A DNA stretch of 64,000 bases from Calycina herbarum. Its lineage: Eukaryota; Ascomycota; Leotiomycetes; Helotiales; Pezizellaceae. The notes beneath the pieces were generated by a model that was not told the origin of the DNA, searched no databases, and saw only the letters and a program-made list of their open reading frames with translations. Location: the NCBI GenBank assembly GCA_001414485.1, contig LLEY01000214.1, forward strand, positions 1 to 64,000, given 5' to 3'. The position numbers and the translations under genes are program-made. The stretch's first letter is position 1. Every line of letters begins with the position of its first letter. Below are positions 12,491 to 24,779 of the stretch, one piece after another.

Positions 12491-13879
12491 TAAGAGTTTT
12501 ATTAATTAGTAAAAGAGGGTGCTAGTTCTTATAAATAAGGTTATTAAGTTTCTAGTAGTCGATATAAAGCTATAAGCTTCTATTAGACTTCTTTATAAAC
12601 AGTACTAAAGAGGCGAAAGAGACGTAACTAGGAATAATAAACTCTTTATTAAGGTTATTAAGAATATATTACTTTATAGCTAGAAGTTCCTTAGTTGTTA
12701 TCTTATATAATAGACTATATAATAGAGTATTTAGACTTATAAGTTTAATCTAATAGTCGACTTAGTTTTATAGTAGAAGAAGCTCGTCTAAAGCTCTTTT
12801 TAAAAAGATATTCTTAAAGTCTATATATTCCTAGTAAACGTTCTATTCTACTAGTTGTTCGTCTAAAGCGTAATCTACTAAAGAGAGCTCTATATATAAT
12901 CTATCTATAAGAGTATAGTCGATCTCTTATAAGCTAGTAAAAAAGACTTTATTATCACGTTTTTAAAAGTTAAGTTTAAAAGTAACAGCTCTAATATAAT
13001 AGATATTAATAGTAAAGTCTTCTATAAGTTTATAGATATTTATAAGTAAGCTTATAGCTACTTTATAGTCTATAATAGAACGTTTTCCTAAAAAGGATCG
13101 ACAACGTTGTTAATAGTTAGAAATAAGATCTTATTAAAAGCTTTTATCTAGAATTTCCTTAAAAGTAACTAGTAGCAGGGTTTAATACTAGCTTTAAGGT
13201 AGTATTAAATAGATTAATATAGGTTCCTCTATAGTATTCTAGTAGAGGTCGTAGTTCTCTATATCCTTCTAAGCTTAGAGGTCTAGTAGAGAGATAGTTA
13301 TCGATTCTCTAATAATAGATACTAAGTAATTAAATTAATAAACTAGAAGAAGAGATTCTAGCTACTTAATCTTATAGCTATAGACTACTAACTTTATATT
13401 TACGTTTATAAGCTATTAACAGCTGATAATAATATTATATCTACTAATATTAGTAATTAGAAAAGGTATATTAGTAAACTATTATCTATTAATACTTAGC
13501 GTTAAGTAAATAACATAAGTAATTACTAGTCCTTTATATCTATTAAACCCTATAATTAATATTACGTATAATAGCTTTTCTATAGCCTATCTATAATATT
13601 AACTTAACTAGTTAGCTAAAGCTATATTAATAAATAGCTATCTATTCACTCTAGTATTAATAAGTCTAATAGTATTAAAAGTATATCTATTCTTAATTAA
13701 AGTATATATAGTTATAAAAGCCTTTCTACTTATTATATAACTTAGATTAAGAGGTTAAGATCTAAGTTTATTTTACTTTAAAGAAGAGACTTACTTTAGA
13801 GCTATTCTTTTCCTAAGTCCTTATAGACGAGTTCCTTATTAGCTGATTCTTCTCTAGACGCTTGTAGTCTATAGAAGTT

Positions 13880-15240
13880 TATAAGCGAGTTTTCAACGTC
13901 TTCTAATAGCTTAATAGCTATAGAGGGTTTTTAAGGAAGAGGGCATTTACTAGCGTAGTACCTAGGTTTATTATAATTATAATAGATAACGTCTACTATA
14001 TTCTAGACAGGAGTCGTACTCTTATAAGTGAGTAAGAGAGTCTTATAGTCTGTAACTAGAGAGTAATAGACCGGGCTTTAGGTTAGTAGATAACTAATAG
14101 TAGTACGTAGAGCTGGAAGTTAGTAAGTTAATCCGTAGCTGGTAAGGAAACCTCTTATAAGTAGGTAGCGGTTATAGCGAGCTATAAGATGTTTCTTAAT
14201 AGTTACCTTGTTTTAATAGATAGAGTAACAGTAGTTATATAACTGGTTAAAGGTTATTAGAGTGGTTTAGACTAGTGAGATACTTATTTAGAGAGCTGGT
14301 ATAAGCTTTTAGTATAAATCTTTAGACTACTTACTTAATAGGATATAAGCCTTAGTTGTAAGGCTTAAGAAGGTTGCTTTAAACATAGTAAAAGTCTCGT
14401 CTTCTTATATTAAGAGTTTATAGAAGACCTTATAGGCCTTTATAGCTTTGTTATTATCTACGAACAAGGTATCTAGATATATAAGTATATCTATAACGTC
14501 TGTAAATAAGGTAGAGGAACTGAAATCTATCTATAGTTCTAGGTACTCTTATACTACGCTGGAAGTAGTTATAAAAACGAAGATAAGTTTATCTTATTCG
14601 TTCTTAAAGAGGTTCTTTCTTATTTTACTAGCTAGGATAATCCGCCAGGCCTTATATAATAGAGAGATACTGTTCTTAAGTTTCTCGCTATCTTAGAACT
14701 TATAAGCAGAATTGTTAGAACTAAATCAGGAATAGGAGGAGTTAGTAGTAGTCTCTCGGAGGGCTTACGTATACTCGCGGCTTAGAAGAGGGTTATTTAT
14801 AGGTAACGAGGTTTAGTAGAGTTGCGTACGTAAAGAGAGGATTTCAGCTTATAAACGAACGTTTTCGTTTATAGGAGGCTCGCTTATCGTAGAGGAGGCA
14901 GGTAAGAGAGAGGCGACTCTAGGGGTATTATCTAGTTATTAAGGCTCGGTTTAAGACAAGCTAGTAGGTATCTTCTCTTTTCTACTATAACTACTTCGAG
15001 TATTAGCTATTATATTATCGGAAAAGAAGGAGGAGAAGGTAGAGAGAGGTTATAAAAAGAGTTATATAAGCTATTATAGGTATGTCTTTTAAGAAGATAA
15101 GTCGTTATAGACGTAGAGATACTCGAGGGATCTGTTTATAGAAAGAGAGGCTGTTATAGACAGAGGAGGAGGGTTATAATTATACTATTATAAGTATAAG
15201 ATCTTCTAGCTATTACGAGCGTAGAATCCGGTTAATATTA
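13880..15240 (-). pseudogene. Element B gag relic
   Basis: The minus strand shows a CCHC zinc-knuckle relic near 13925-13985 (YYNYNKPRYYASKCPLP, where the first two Cys and the His are replaced by Tyr). A long gag-like region lies upstream towards the 5' LTR. Pol lies further left, down to 7920. Confidence 0.6.
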
Positions 15241-15281
15241 TAATCCTTCGTAGAGAGTAAAAAGGGTTAAGCTTTAAATAA

Positions 15282-15515
15282 TATTATAATCTATATCTAA
15301 AGGCAAAGGTATAAGAGTATATATATATATATATTCGAGAATTTAAAGCTACAGTTCTAAGAACGAGAGAATATAGAATATATACTCTACGAAAAAGAGG
15401 TATTCCTACTAACTATAAAGAGCTTTTAATCTTATTATAAATCCGTCCAAGCGTTGCGGCTCTGACTGTCACGTGTAGGACCGAGAATCACGTGTTACGA
15501 ACCAGCGCCGTAATA
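15282..15515 (-). repeat. 5' LTR of element B
   Basis: It retains more GC-rich sequence (cacgtgtaggaccgagaatcacgtg) than the left copy. The differences from 7686-7917 that I see are mainly C/T and G/A transitions. Confidence 0.85.
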
Positions 15516-16311
15516 ACTAAAAGAGGATTATAACCTTAGAAAGTAGAAGCTTCGACTATATAACTAGAATAACTTAGCTTTATTAGAGAATTATATCTAA
15601 AAAGAAATAAAAAAAAGATATATTTAAAAATCTAAATCGTCTATCTCTTTAAATATACTTATTATTAAGAAAAAAGATAATCTAAATAAACGAGTATATA
15701 TTAATTATAGAGAACTAAATAATATAATAATTAAGAACGCTTATCTATTACTAACTAGCTAATACTTATAAGATAAGTTAAGCTAAGTAAAGAAATTTAT
15801 AAAACTAGATTAGTAAAATACTTATAGCTTAATTAGAATCAAAGCTAGGTATAAATAGAAGATAGTATTCGTCTTACTATTAAAACTCTATAAGTATATA
15901 GTAATATCTTTTAGTCTAACTAATATACTAGCTACTTATTAGAGATAGAATAATAGTATTCTAGAAGACCTTCTAGAAGTTACTATTATATATTTTCTAA
16001 ATAATATATTAATCTTCTTAGAAAACGAAGAAGAATATAAGAGATATATTAAAGAAGTTTTATAATAACTTATAAAAGTAGACTCTTAATTAAAACTCTT
16101 AAAATACGAGTTTAGAGTTACTTATACTCTTTTCCTTAGATATGTTTTTAGTCTAAGAAAAATAGAAATAGATCTAGAAAAGATTTATACTATTATTAAA
16201 TAGGAATTACTAAGAAACGTTAAAGATATATAATCCTTCTTAGGATTTACTAACTTCTACTAACTATTTATTAAATACTATATAAAGATAGTAAAACTAA
16301 TATTAATACTA

Positions 16312-18146
16312 ACGTGTTTTATAAGCGAGTCGCCTATATAAGCGAGTCGTCTACTTTCCTCGTCGTATACTATATACTACCTTTAAATCATAATAGCTTA
16401 ACACTATAACGTTTAATTACCTTCTTAAGAAGCTAATATTATTTTAGTAATCTAAGAACTCGAAAACAACGCGTTATTAACTAAATAAAGTATTATAAAG
16501 ATTTACTATATTCCTTAAAAGACTCTCTCCGATCAACGCGCTAGAAAGCTCTTATAACACGATTACTAGCCTAATTCGAAAAAGCTTATAAAGCCAGAGG
16601 AGGAGGCAATAGTTAGATATATATTAGAGTTAGATTCGCGAGGGTTTTCGTCTATAAGGGATATAGTATAAGATATAGCTAATAATCTACTAAGAGAGCG
16701 CGATAGAAAGCCTATAGGTAGGAACTAGCTAGATAACTTTATAAAACATATACCTAAGCTTAAAACTTAATAGAGTCGTTTATACGATCGTTAGTAAGCT
16801 TTAACTAAGGATCCGCGAGTTATTAGCTTATAGTTTACACTTATATAGTCTATTAAAGAGAAATATAGTATTTAAGATAAGAATATTTATAACTTTAACG
16901 AAAGTGGCTTTATAATAGAAGTTATTTCGTTCTAACTTATTATTATAAGCTTAGAAACGTGTAGAAAGCGAAAGCAAGTTTAGCTAAGTAATCGCGAGTA
17001 GGTTATAGTTATTTAGAGAGTTAACGTAATAGGATAAGCAATTCTGCTATTTATTATATTCGTAGGTAAAGTACTTATTTCTACCTAGTACTAAGATATA
17101 TATATACTATACGATTAGGTAATTAAGGTTAGTAATAACGGCTAGATAAATAATAAGCTTAGAGTTATATAGTTAAAGCATTTTAACAAGTATATAAAGG
17201 TATAAAGTATAGGAGGATATCGTTTATTAATTATTAATAGTTATAAAAGCTATAACTTACTTGAATTCTAGTAACTCTATAAAGACTTAAATATTATTAC
17301 CCTCTATATACCTCTACACTTATCGTACCTACTACAGCTGCTTAATATAGTCTGCTTCTTACTATTAAAGCGAGCGTATAGAGCTAAGATATTAGGCTTA
17401 GTATAGAATTATATTAATTATATTACTAAAGAAACCTTTCTTCTTACGTTTAAAGCAGCTTTTTATAAAGCATTTATAAAAGATAATATCTACACGAGTT
17501 TTAAAGAGGCTAGGCTAGTCCTATATAGCCTAGAAGCTGTATTATTAAAGCTTGATTTAAGGCTTTATATACTAATACTAATAATACTAGAAGACACTCT
17601 ATAGATACCTAAAACACTAAGTAACGTATATGAAATAATAGCTTAATTAACGCTTATTCGAGATCGGATTCAAAGATATCAAGACTCGTTACCTAGTTCT
17701 ATTATTCAGTCTCTTAATTAACTTGAAAAAGGCTTAACTAGGGTAATATATAATATAGTATTAATACGTAAGAAAATCACTAGTCTTCGTATAATAACTA
17801 AGGCTATAACTAAGTGTAAAAGTCGTAAGAGGAAGTATATTAAGAGTTAAGAGATATTAATAGTAGACGACGTAGCTGATTTAATTATATCTAAGGAAAA
17901 TAGTAGCTAGAAATAAAGTAAAGAGTCTAGGAAGAGAGTTCGCGTAGACAGACACTATAGCTGTTATAGTGAAACTAGGTATAATTCTCGTACTTGTTAA
18001 GTAGAAATATTAGATATAGAAGATAGCGAAAGTTCTAAAGAATACTAGATAGCTTCTATAGTAATAATAACTTTATATAGTATTAAGTATTTTATATTAT
18101 AATAATACTAGGTTGAAAAAGTAGGCGACTCGCTTATAAAACACGT
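16312..18146 (+). mobile_element. Fot1-like DNA transposon F, nested in A
   Basis: TIRs start ACGTGTTTTATAAGCGAGTC and are flanked by TA at 16310-16311 and 18147-18148. Length is 1835 bp. The TIR repeats the motif TATAAGCGAGTCGYC twice. The left and right flanks join within the RT/RNase H part of element A. Confidence 0.88.
16425..18110 (+). pseudogene. Element F pogo-type transposase relic
   Basis: Read through stops, it gives EEEAIVRYILELDSRGF (DNA-binding part), IYNFNESGF (first Asp now Asn), KVSNNGQINNKLRVIQLKHF (TDNG-like site decayed) and LLIINSYKSYNLLEFQ (third Asp now Asn). The C-terminus has a knuckle-like CYSETRYNSRTC. All three expected catalytic aspartates are lost, consistent with G-to-A changes on the coding strand. 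Confidence 0.8.
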
Positions 18147-20640
18147 TAACTAGAAAAGCTATAGCTTTTATCTAGAATAAGAAGGCTAAAGTAGCTTTCT
18201 AGGAAATCAAAGAACGGTTTATAGTAAAACTAATACTATATAATTTCAACTATAAGAAACCAAGTATAATTAAAATAGACGCCTTAGATATAGTAGTAGA
18301 CGTTGTATATCTATAGCTAAACGAGACAGAAAAGCTTATATCTATAGTATACTTCTTAAAAACATTTAATATAGTATAATATATCTAGTAATAGTACTTA
18401 CTAATTACTTAAACCTAAAAACCTTTACTATAACTAAGAAGCTTATAACTAGACGCTTAGCTAGGTAGTCTAAAACCTTAGCTAGATTTAAAATAATTAT
18501 CTAATATATTAATAGTATAAGTAATACTCGAGCTAATATTCTAAGTAAGAAACTAAGCTATAAGAAAAATATAAAATACGTTAATATAGTAATATTAAAG
18601 TATAACAAAAACGACGATTTAGTACTAATAGTATATAAGATTACTATAACTAAAAACGTTAATCTATAAAGAGAGAAAATTTATTAGACTTAAGAAAAGG
18701 ATATATAAGGTTTTCTAGTAGAAGAAAACTATTATAAGAATAGGAAACTTTAGGTTCCTACTTTATATATAAAGGAATTTATTAGAGAATACTATTCTAT
18801 ACTAGTATATAGTTACTAAGGCGTTTATAGAATACTTTAATAGATTAAATAATATTACTATATTAATAGAGTATTAAGAGTAGTTAAGAAAGTATTAGCG
18901 AAGTATAATATCTATACCTAGAATAAGGCTTCTTACTATATACTTTATAAATAGATAGATACTACTTTAATACTATAGATACCTTAGAAATTAATATCTT
19001 AGAATTTTATTATTAAGCTACTAAAATCTAAAGATCTAATAATAGAAGTTAAGTATAACTCGATCCTAGTTATTATAGAACGACTTATAAAATATATAAT
19101 TTTAGTATTATATATAGAGTTAAGTATAGCTAAGGAATTAGTATTTATATTCTTTAAAGAAGTAGTCTTAAGATATAGACTACTAGAAGAAATAATCTTA
19201 AATAAGAATAAACTCTTTATCTTAAAATTCTAAATCGCTTTTATAAAGTAATTAGATATAAAAAGAAAGTTTTTTATAGATTTTTACTCTTAGATAAATA
19301 AAAGAAACGAATATATAAATTAGGTAGTTAAGATATACTTTTATTATTATATAAACTACTAGTAAAACAACTAAGTAGAACTACTACTCTTAGTATAGTT
19401 TACTTATAATAGTTTAGTAATAGAAATAACACTTATTATACTATTCTATACTAACTTTACATATAAATTAATAGTATATTAAGAACTACTATCTATAACT
19501 ATTAATAATTAGCTTACTTATAGTTTATAGCTAAAAGGAATATATACTACTATAATAGATAACGTAGTTAGAAGCTAATACTAAAAGAGAGAGATAAAGT
19601 CTACTTAGTATAAAAGAATATTAATATAAAAAGACTAAGTAATAAATTAAATTATAAAAGACTAGGACTATTTAAAATTAAACGAGTTAAGAAACTCTTA
19701 AATTATAAACTAGTGCTACTAAAAACTATAAACATCTATCTAGTATTCTATATATCCTTACTCGAACTAGTACTACTAAGAGTATTACTAGCTCTCTTTA
19801 TAGAAATTTAACTAGTAAACCTAAATACTAAGTATAAAGTTAAAAGGATTCTTAACTATAGACTTATTAGAGAATAAGTTAAGTACTTAATTAAATAGTT
19901 AGATTACTTATATTTAGAAAACACTTAGGAGCTAAAAAGCAACCTTAACTACTACCTAGTAGAACTTTAGGAATTCTACTAGTAAAACCTAGGTTTACCT
20001 ATATCTTATAGTTAGAAGGAAAAGCCTTAAGAAAGGCTAGGTTAAGGCTTAGCTTAGATTAGAAGCCGACAGAGATAGGCGGGGCTGTTAGACGTGTAAC
20101 CTCTGTCTCTCGCTGCTATTTCTCTTCTCTTTCGCTCTTCTCCTTCTCTTTCTTTTCTGCCTCCTTAGTAGCGTCGAGTTCGTCGAGAAAACGAAGTCTT
20201 CGATAAGACATTTTATACCGCCTTTCTTTTAGAAAGGCCTTCTACTTCTATAACCGTAGAATCCTCGTTATTACTTCCTCCTCCTCTTTTTTAAGCTTCT
20301 GCTCTTGCTTTTCGATAGAAGCCTAGTTACTAGCTCGAGAAACGTTCTTTTCCTAGGCGTTATCGGTTCTATTATATTTCAGCTTTAACTAAACGTATTT
20401 AGAATATTAAAAAGACTATAAAGAATCGATAAAACATCTACGCTTCTAAGAAGCGTAGTAGGAGCATAGTAATATTTTATTATAAACTATTTTAATACTT
20501 TTTATAAGTAGTATTCGTTCTTCTTTCTTCTTCTATATAAGGTAGGATATAATAAAAAGGAAAGGATACTACTAACACCTTAACCGAGTTTCTTAGCTTA
20601 TACTTAAACGTAAGGACATACTAAGCTAAGAAGGGAATAG

Positions 20641-21057
20641 TGTTATAAATCACGTTATATATAATAAGTAGTCTAGACAGCGCTCTAATAAGATAAGACA
20701 CGATATCTAGGAAATAGAAGGTAATACTAGAGAGAATTAGTAATACGAAGGTATTTATGTATTCTAGGATCTTACTATTAAATAACTATTAGAAGTTACG
20801 TAGTAGATCCTCTTAGATCCTTTAAGAGATCTAAAGAGATCTAGGGATCTAGGCTTATATAAGGATCCGGGTAGTATAAGAGGTTCTATATATACTAGCA
20901 CGTCTACTATTAGATAAGAGCTTCGTACTTAACTTTAGTTATTAATCTTATTATCTTATTTAACATCTTTGATATAAGTAACGAGTTCACTTCTAAGTAA
21001 ACAACCCGTCGCGTCTATACTTCTTACTTATATACTAACCTTCGAGACTTAGTCACC
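20641..21057 (+). repeat. 3' LTR of element A, first part
   Basis: It starts TGTTATAAATCACG and stops abruptly after AGTCACC, where element C is inserted. The missing 29 bp (TTTGTTTAGTCTG...GTTACA) reappear at 34314-34342. Confidence 0.9.
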
Positions 21058-21520
21058 TATAACGAAACTTAAACGAACTAAACAAAGATAACTAAGTCTC
21101 GAAGGTTAGTATATAAGTAAGAAGTACAGATACGCTAGGTTGTTTACTTAGAAGTAAACTCGTTACTTATATTAAAGATATTAAATAAGATAATAAGATT
21201 GATTACTAAAGTTAAGCACGAAGCTCCTATCTAATAGCAGAAGTGCTAGTCTTATATAGAACCTTTATTCCTAAGTATATCGCTTACATCGCTCGCGTTA
21301 CTTACGTCGCTTACGATTAAGGCGATTAGAGCGATATAGGCGATCACGTTATATAACCGTACGTAACTTCTAATATTACTATAATAGTAAGATCCTGAAA
21401 TTCTTAAATGTCCTTTGTATTACTAATTTCCTCTTATATTACCTTCTATTCCTAGATATTATACCTTATTCTATTAGAACGCTATCTAGACTACTTACTA
21501 CGTAACCGTGGTTTGTAATA
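21058..21520 (-). repeat. 3' LTR of element C
   Basis: Begins TATAACGAAACTT and ends TTTGTAATA on the plus strand. It is more heavily AT-mutated than its partner at 33843-34308. Confidence 0.88.
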
Positions 21521-24427
21521 CTATCCCCTTCTTAGACTAGCGTATCTCTACACTTAAGTATAGCCTAAGAAAAATATCGTCGAGAGGCTAGCGGCCTCCC
21601 TAGTTCCTATTATATCGTTAACACCTCTCTTAAAAGATAAGCTTAAATAATATAAAACTCTTAATACTTTTTAAATTAAACGTTTAAAACGCGAAATGAT
21701 TTCTTATACCTATTATATAAATACGAAAACCAGTCGTTAATATATTAGCGTTCCTAGTAGTTCTAAGTACTCCGAGTATACTAAGAAGAGCAAATCTTAT
21801 AATATTAAATCGTAAAATCGAATACCTTTAATTTTTAAATAGGAATCTATTAATACTTAGAAGCAGCGGTTATAATAGAAGAAAGAGATAGTTTATAAGG
21901 TTTAAGAAGAAGCTATATAGAAAATCCTTCGTCTACGAAAACAACAACGCTTCCTTATAGAGCAGTAGTAAGAGATACTCCGTCGTAGTCTTACTAACCT
22001 ATAAGAGCTTAATAAAGCTAATAAGAAGGAAAGAGTAGAGAAGGAGAAAGAAGAAAAGGAATTAGAGATCGCTTAGCTAGCGGCCTCTTCTTCTTCTAAC
22101 GACCCTGCTTTTATTACTAAGCCGACCCTTGATTCGGCTTTTCTTAAGGCTTTCTCTTCTAACTATAAGATATAAGTAACCCTAGGTTTTAGTAGTAGAA
22201 CTTCCGAAGTTCCTCTAAGTAATAGCTAAGATTACTTTTTAGTTCCTAAGTATTTTCTAAGTATAGGTAATCTAACTATTTAATTAAGTACTTAATCTAT
22301 TCTCTAACTAGTTTATAGTTAAGAATCCTCTTAACTTTATACTTAGTATTTAGGTTTACTAGTTAAATTTCTATAATTAGAGCTAGTAGTGCTCCTAGTA
22401 GTACTAGTTTAAGTAAGGATATATAGAATACTAGGTAGATGTTTATTATCTTTAGTAGCGCTAGTTTATAATTCAAAGGTCTCTTAACTCGTTTGATTTT
22501 AAATAGTCTAAGTTTTTTATAATCTAATTTATTACTTAGTCTTTTTATCTTAATATTCTTTTATACTAAGTAGACTTTATCCCTCTCTTTTAGTATTAGC
22601 TTCTAACTACGTCGTTTATTATAGTAGTATATATTTCTTTCTACTATAAATTATAGGTCCTTTATAAGTTCCTTATATAAACTCTTAATTTTTAAGATAT
22701 AAACACGAGTAAGTTAGTTATTAATAGTCGTAGATATTAGTTCTTAATATACTAATAGCTTATATCTAAAGTTAGTATAGAATAGTATAATAAGTATTAT
22801 TTCTATTACTAAACTATTATAAGTAAACTATACTAAGGGTAGTAGTTCTACCTAGTTATCTTACTAGTAGTTTATATAATAATAAAGGTATATTTTAACT
22901 ACTTAATTTATCTATTTATTTCCTCTATTTATTTAAGAGTAAAAAGCTATAGATAGCTTTCTTTTTATACTTAATCGTTTTATAAGAGTAATCTAAAATT
23001 TCAAGGTAAAGAGCTTATCTCTATCTAAGAGTATCTCTTTAGATAGTCTATATCTTAAGACTACTTTCTTAAGAAATATAAATACTAATTCCTTAGCTAT
23101 ACTTAACTCTATATATACTATTAGAATTATATACTTTATAAGTTGTTCTATAATAACTAGGATCGTATTATATTTAACTCTTGTTATTAGATTCTTAGAT
23201 TTTAGTAATTTAATAATAAAATCTATAGATATTAATTTCTAAGATATCTATAGTATTAGAGTAGTGTTTATCTGTCTATAAGAAGTATAGTAAGAAGCCT
23301 TATTCCTAGTATAGATATTATATTCTACTATTACTTTCTTAACTATTATAGATAACTGATTAATATAGTAGTATTATCTTATTCTTTAGAGGGTTCTACG
23401 AATTCCTTAGTAGCTATAACTAAGTGTAACGTGGTATTCTTATATAAACTCCTTAGCGTGTGAACTAGGAACCTATAGCTTTCCTTTTATATACTAGTTA
23501 TATTCTTTATATATGTTCTAGATTTTGTCTATTTAGAAGTTATTTATTACTACTATCTTATATATAATAGGTACTAAGTCTCTATTCTTAAGAGTTTTTA
23601 AGATTATAATCTTCTTATACTCTTTGTTTCTCTTATATCTAGGCTTCTAGCTAAGAGTATTAGCTCAAGTATTTAACGTTCCCTTTATATATCGAATAAT
23701 AATATTAAATTCTTCTAATATCTCTAACTATTTAGCTAGTAATTTAGTTATAAGTTCCTTAGTTATTATAAATATCTTAAGATTCTTATAGTTAGATAAA
23801 ACTATAACTAAGTATTTTACTAGCTATAGATATATTCTCTAATATTCTAAAGCTAATACTATAATAAGTAACTCTTTATTAAAGATGTTATAGTTTTATT
23901 ATACTAGGTTAAATGTTTTAAAATAATATATAATAAGTATAAGCTTTCTCTTATTATTTAGTTATAGGTAAATCGTATCTACTACTATATCTAAGACGTC
24001 TATTTTAATTATACTAGGTTTATTTATATTAAAATTATATAGAATTAGTTTTTCTATAAACTTTACTTTAATTTTCTAAAAAGTATTCTCTACTTATTTA
24101 TTCTATATAAACTTAATAGCTTTCTTAACTAGTACTAATATTAGTTTAGTAATCTTTATATAGTCTTAAATAAATAGATAGTAAAAGTTTATAAATTTAA
24201 AAAAGAACTATATATCTTTTATATTCTCTAGTAATTTCTAGTTTAAGATGTCTTAAATCTTTACTAGATCTATTTCTATTTTCTCTAGACTAAATACCTA
24301 TTCTAGGAAAAGTGTCTAAGTTACTCTAAACTCGTATTTTAAGAGTTTTAACTAAGAGTTTACTTTTATAAGTTATTATAAAACTTCTTTAATATATCTC
24401 TTATATTCTTCTTCTTTTTCTAAGAAG

Positions 24428-24757
24428 TGTGACAAACCTAATCTGCTAGCCCTCTGGTAGTTATCCTTACCTATAGTATGCACAGGTGTAGCGGATAATT
24501 AGAGAAGTAAGAGGTGGTTTAATTGAAGATCTAAAGCTATAGAAGAGAAGAGAAGGAAAGAGGAGACTTCTAGAGGTCCTATAATATAGAGATAGCTAAG
24601 GAATCGATAAGTTATAGGAATGTCGATCCGTTTGTAGAAATGGTTCCTAGCCTAGGTAGGAATAGTTCTAGGCCAGGCTAGGAATAGCAGGCTTTTGCGG
24701 ACGCCGGCGAGCAGCCGTACGCGAGTCACGTGCTCGGCGGTGGCTAGGTCTGTAACA
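24428..24757 (-). repeat. 3' LTR of element G
   Basis: Pairs with 30019-30348. Contains a GC-rich end with CACGTG. Confidence 0.92.
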
Positions 24758-24779
24758 TTACCCCCCTCTTTAAGTAGAG

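Larger units (their letters stand above)
7686..15515 (-). mobile_element. Ty3/gypsy LTR retrotransposon B, nested in A
   Basis: LTRs at 7686-7917 and 15282-15515 (232 and 234 bp) begin TATTA(C/T) and end GTAATA, a decayed TG...CA. The five-base target duplication ACTAA is exact at 7681-7685 and 15516-15520. A purine tract, read on the minus strand as AAAAAGAGAGG, sits just inside the left LTR, so the left LTR is the 3' one and the element runs on the minus strand. Reverse transcriptase with a YFNNILIYS box (YxDD decayed) is near 10430-10455. Element E splits the RT region. Confidence 0.85.
6151..20010 (+). pseudogene. Element A pol relic (PR-RT-RH-IN-chromodomain), interrupted
   Basis: Pieces lie at 6151-7680, 15521-16309 and 18149-20010. 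An aspartic-protease-like part lies near 7140-7260 (VIIDFRVTSNFLS, with D-[ST]-G changed). Reverse transcriptase resumes after element B, with the YxDD box read as YFLNNILIFL near 15990. RNase H and integrase follow element F. A chromodomain-like stretch at about 19825-20000 (YKVKRILNYRLIREQVKYLI) marks it as a chromovirus-type Ty3/gypsy element. Aspartate-to-asparagine changes at catalytic sites and many stops are typical RIP damage. Confidence 0.7.

Noticed and set aside
14448..14696. Plus-strand 82-codon frame in the AT-rich block
   Set aside because: It lies antisense to the gag relic of element B and has low-complexity composition.
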